IMG/VR virus record: IMGVR_UViG_3300046499_000422
Location: 1 to 64,000 of that record
DNA: 64,000 bases
Source: a virus
Reading direction: 5' to 3' (one strand)
Both the position numbers and the translations under genes were made by a program. A model generated the notes under the pieces. It made no database searches and had not been told where the DNA came from. It worked only from the letters and a program-made list of their open reading frames with translations. Positions 63,915 through 64,000 of this stretch are shown here, in pieces (positions within the stretch are counted from its first letter, which is position 1; every line of letters begins with the position of its first letter).

Positions 63915-64000
63915 TCAGGCGGCAGGCACGGCCCGGAGGTGTCGGGCGGGTTTCTCGTCGAGTGCGGCTTCGAGGACTCGGCGGTGTTCGGCGGCTTCGA
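63915..64000 (-). CDS. 70-aa hypothetical protein, partial (right copy)
   Basis: Only the C-terminal 28 codons are inside the window; corresponds to 6435-6647. The start lies beyond 64000. Confidence 0.6.
   Translation of the reverse strand, partial: EAAEHRRVLEAALDEKPARHLRAVPAA

Larger units (their letters stand above)
58705..64000. repeat. Direct repeat arm B, right copy (identical to 1225-6520)
   Basis: No difference from 1225-6520 was noticed. It runs to the end of the window. Confidence 0.97.

Noticed and set aside
1-64000. Reading the window as a circular phage contig run once past its own start
   Set aside because: The copies differ in cargo between 320 and 1225, which a simple wrap-around cannot give, although mixed alleles of one circle remain possible.

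Overview
The window reads as a temperate actinobacterial siphovirus, most likely of Streptomyces or a close relative. The evidence is the very high GC, the many GTG and some TTG starts, the GTGA, ATGA and TGATG stop/start overlaps, two WhiB-type proteins, an attP core copied from the 3' half of a tRNA-Arg(UCU), and several leaderless-looking genes. Nearly all genes are on the minus strand and read right to left. There is no rRNA, no complete tRNA and no CRISPR array.

The largest-scale feature is that the window holds parts of two almost identical elements in direct repeat. Bases 1225-6520 reappear at 58705-64000 (offset 57480) with no difference seen. Bases 1-343 reappear at 57747-58089 with a few substitutions. 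Between these two blocks the copies carry different cargo: a lipoprotein plus a 50-aa protein on the left, a small membrane protein plus a 98-aa Cys/His protein on the right. An uninterrupted attP-like site lies at 23491-23693, so the sequence is either a tandem pair of related prophages joined at att or a multimer of a ~57.5 kb circular phage-plasmid.

Layout. (1) 0.3-9 kb: an early operon read leftward, starting with a replication initiator that contains six palindromic iteron-like repeats and a DnaC-like helicase loader, followed by many small coupled genes and ending in the variable cassette. (2) 9.1-9.3 kb: a ribbon-helix-helix regulator on the plus strand with operator palindromes. (3) 9.3-21 kb: a second leftward early operon with Cys-rich small proteins, two WhiB-like proteins, HNH proteins, a RusA-like resolvase, a 5mC methyltransferase, and a probable annealing-protein/exonuclease pair. 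(4) 21-26.4 kb: the lysogeny region, with divergent repressors sharing 24-bp operators, a tyrosine integrase, attP, an XRE repressor, a truncated resolvase-like gene and an HTH/helical-repeat regulator. (5) 26.7-49.7 kb: the late operon, read leftward from terminase through portal, protease, HK97-type capsid, connectors, tail (with a -1 frameshifted chaperone), tape measure and tail tip to a lysis cassette containing a papain-like peptidase, a GH25 lysozyme and two holin-like proteins. (6) 49.7-57.7 kb: an accessory block with HTH regulators, a NERD nuclease-like protein and a set resembling Streptomyces conjugation genes: an FtsK/TraB-like translocase, three membrane proteins (one DUF2637/SpdB-like), and Cys-rich microproteins.

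The element can be read as a phage that recruits host DnaB through its initiator and loader, recombines with its own annealing protein, nuclease and resolvase, and builds a siphovirus particle, while also carrying a DNA translocase and spread-like module normally associated with mycelial plasmid transfer. No phage polymerase or primase was seen.
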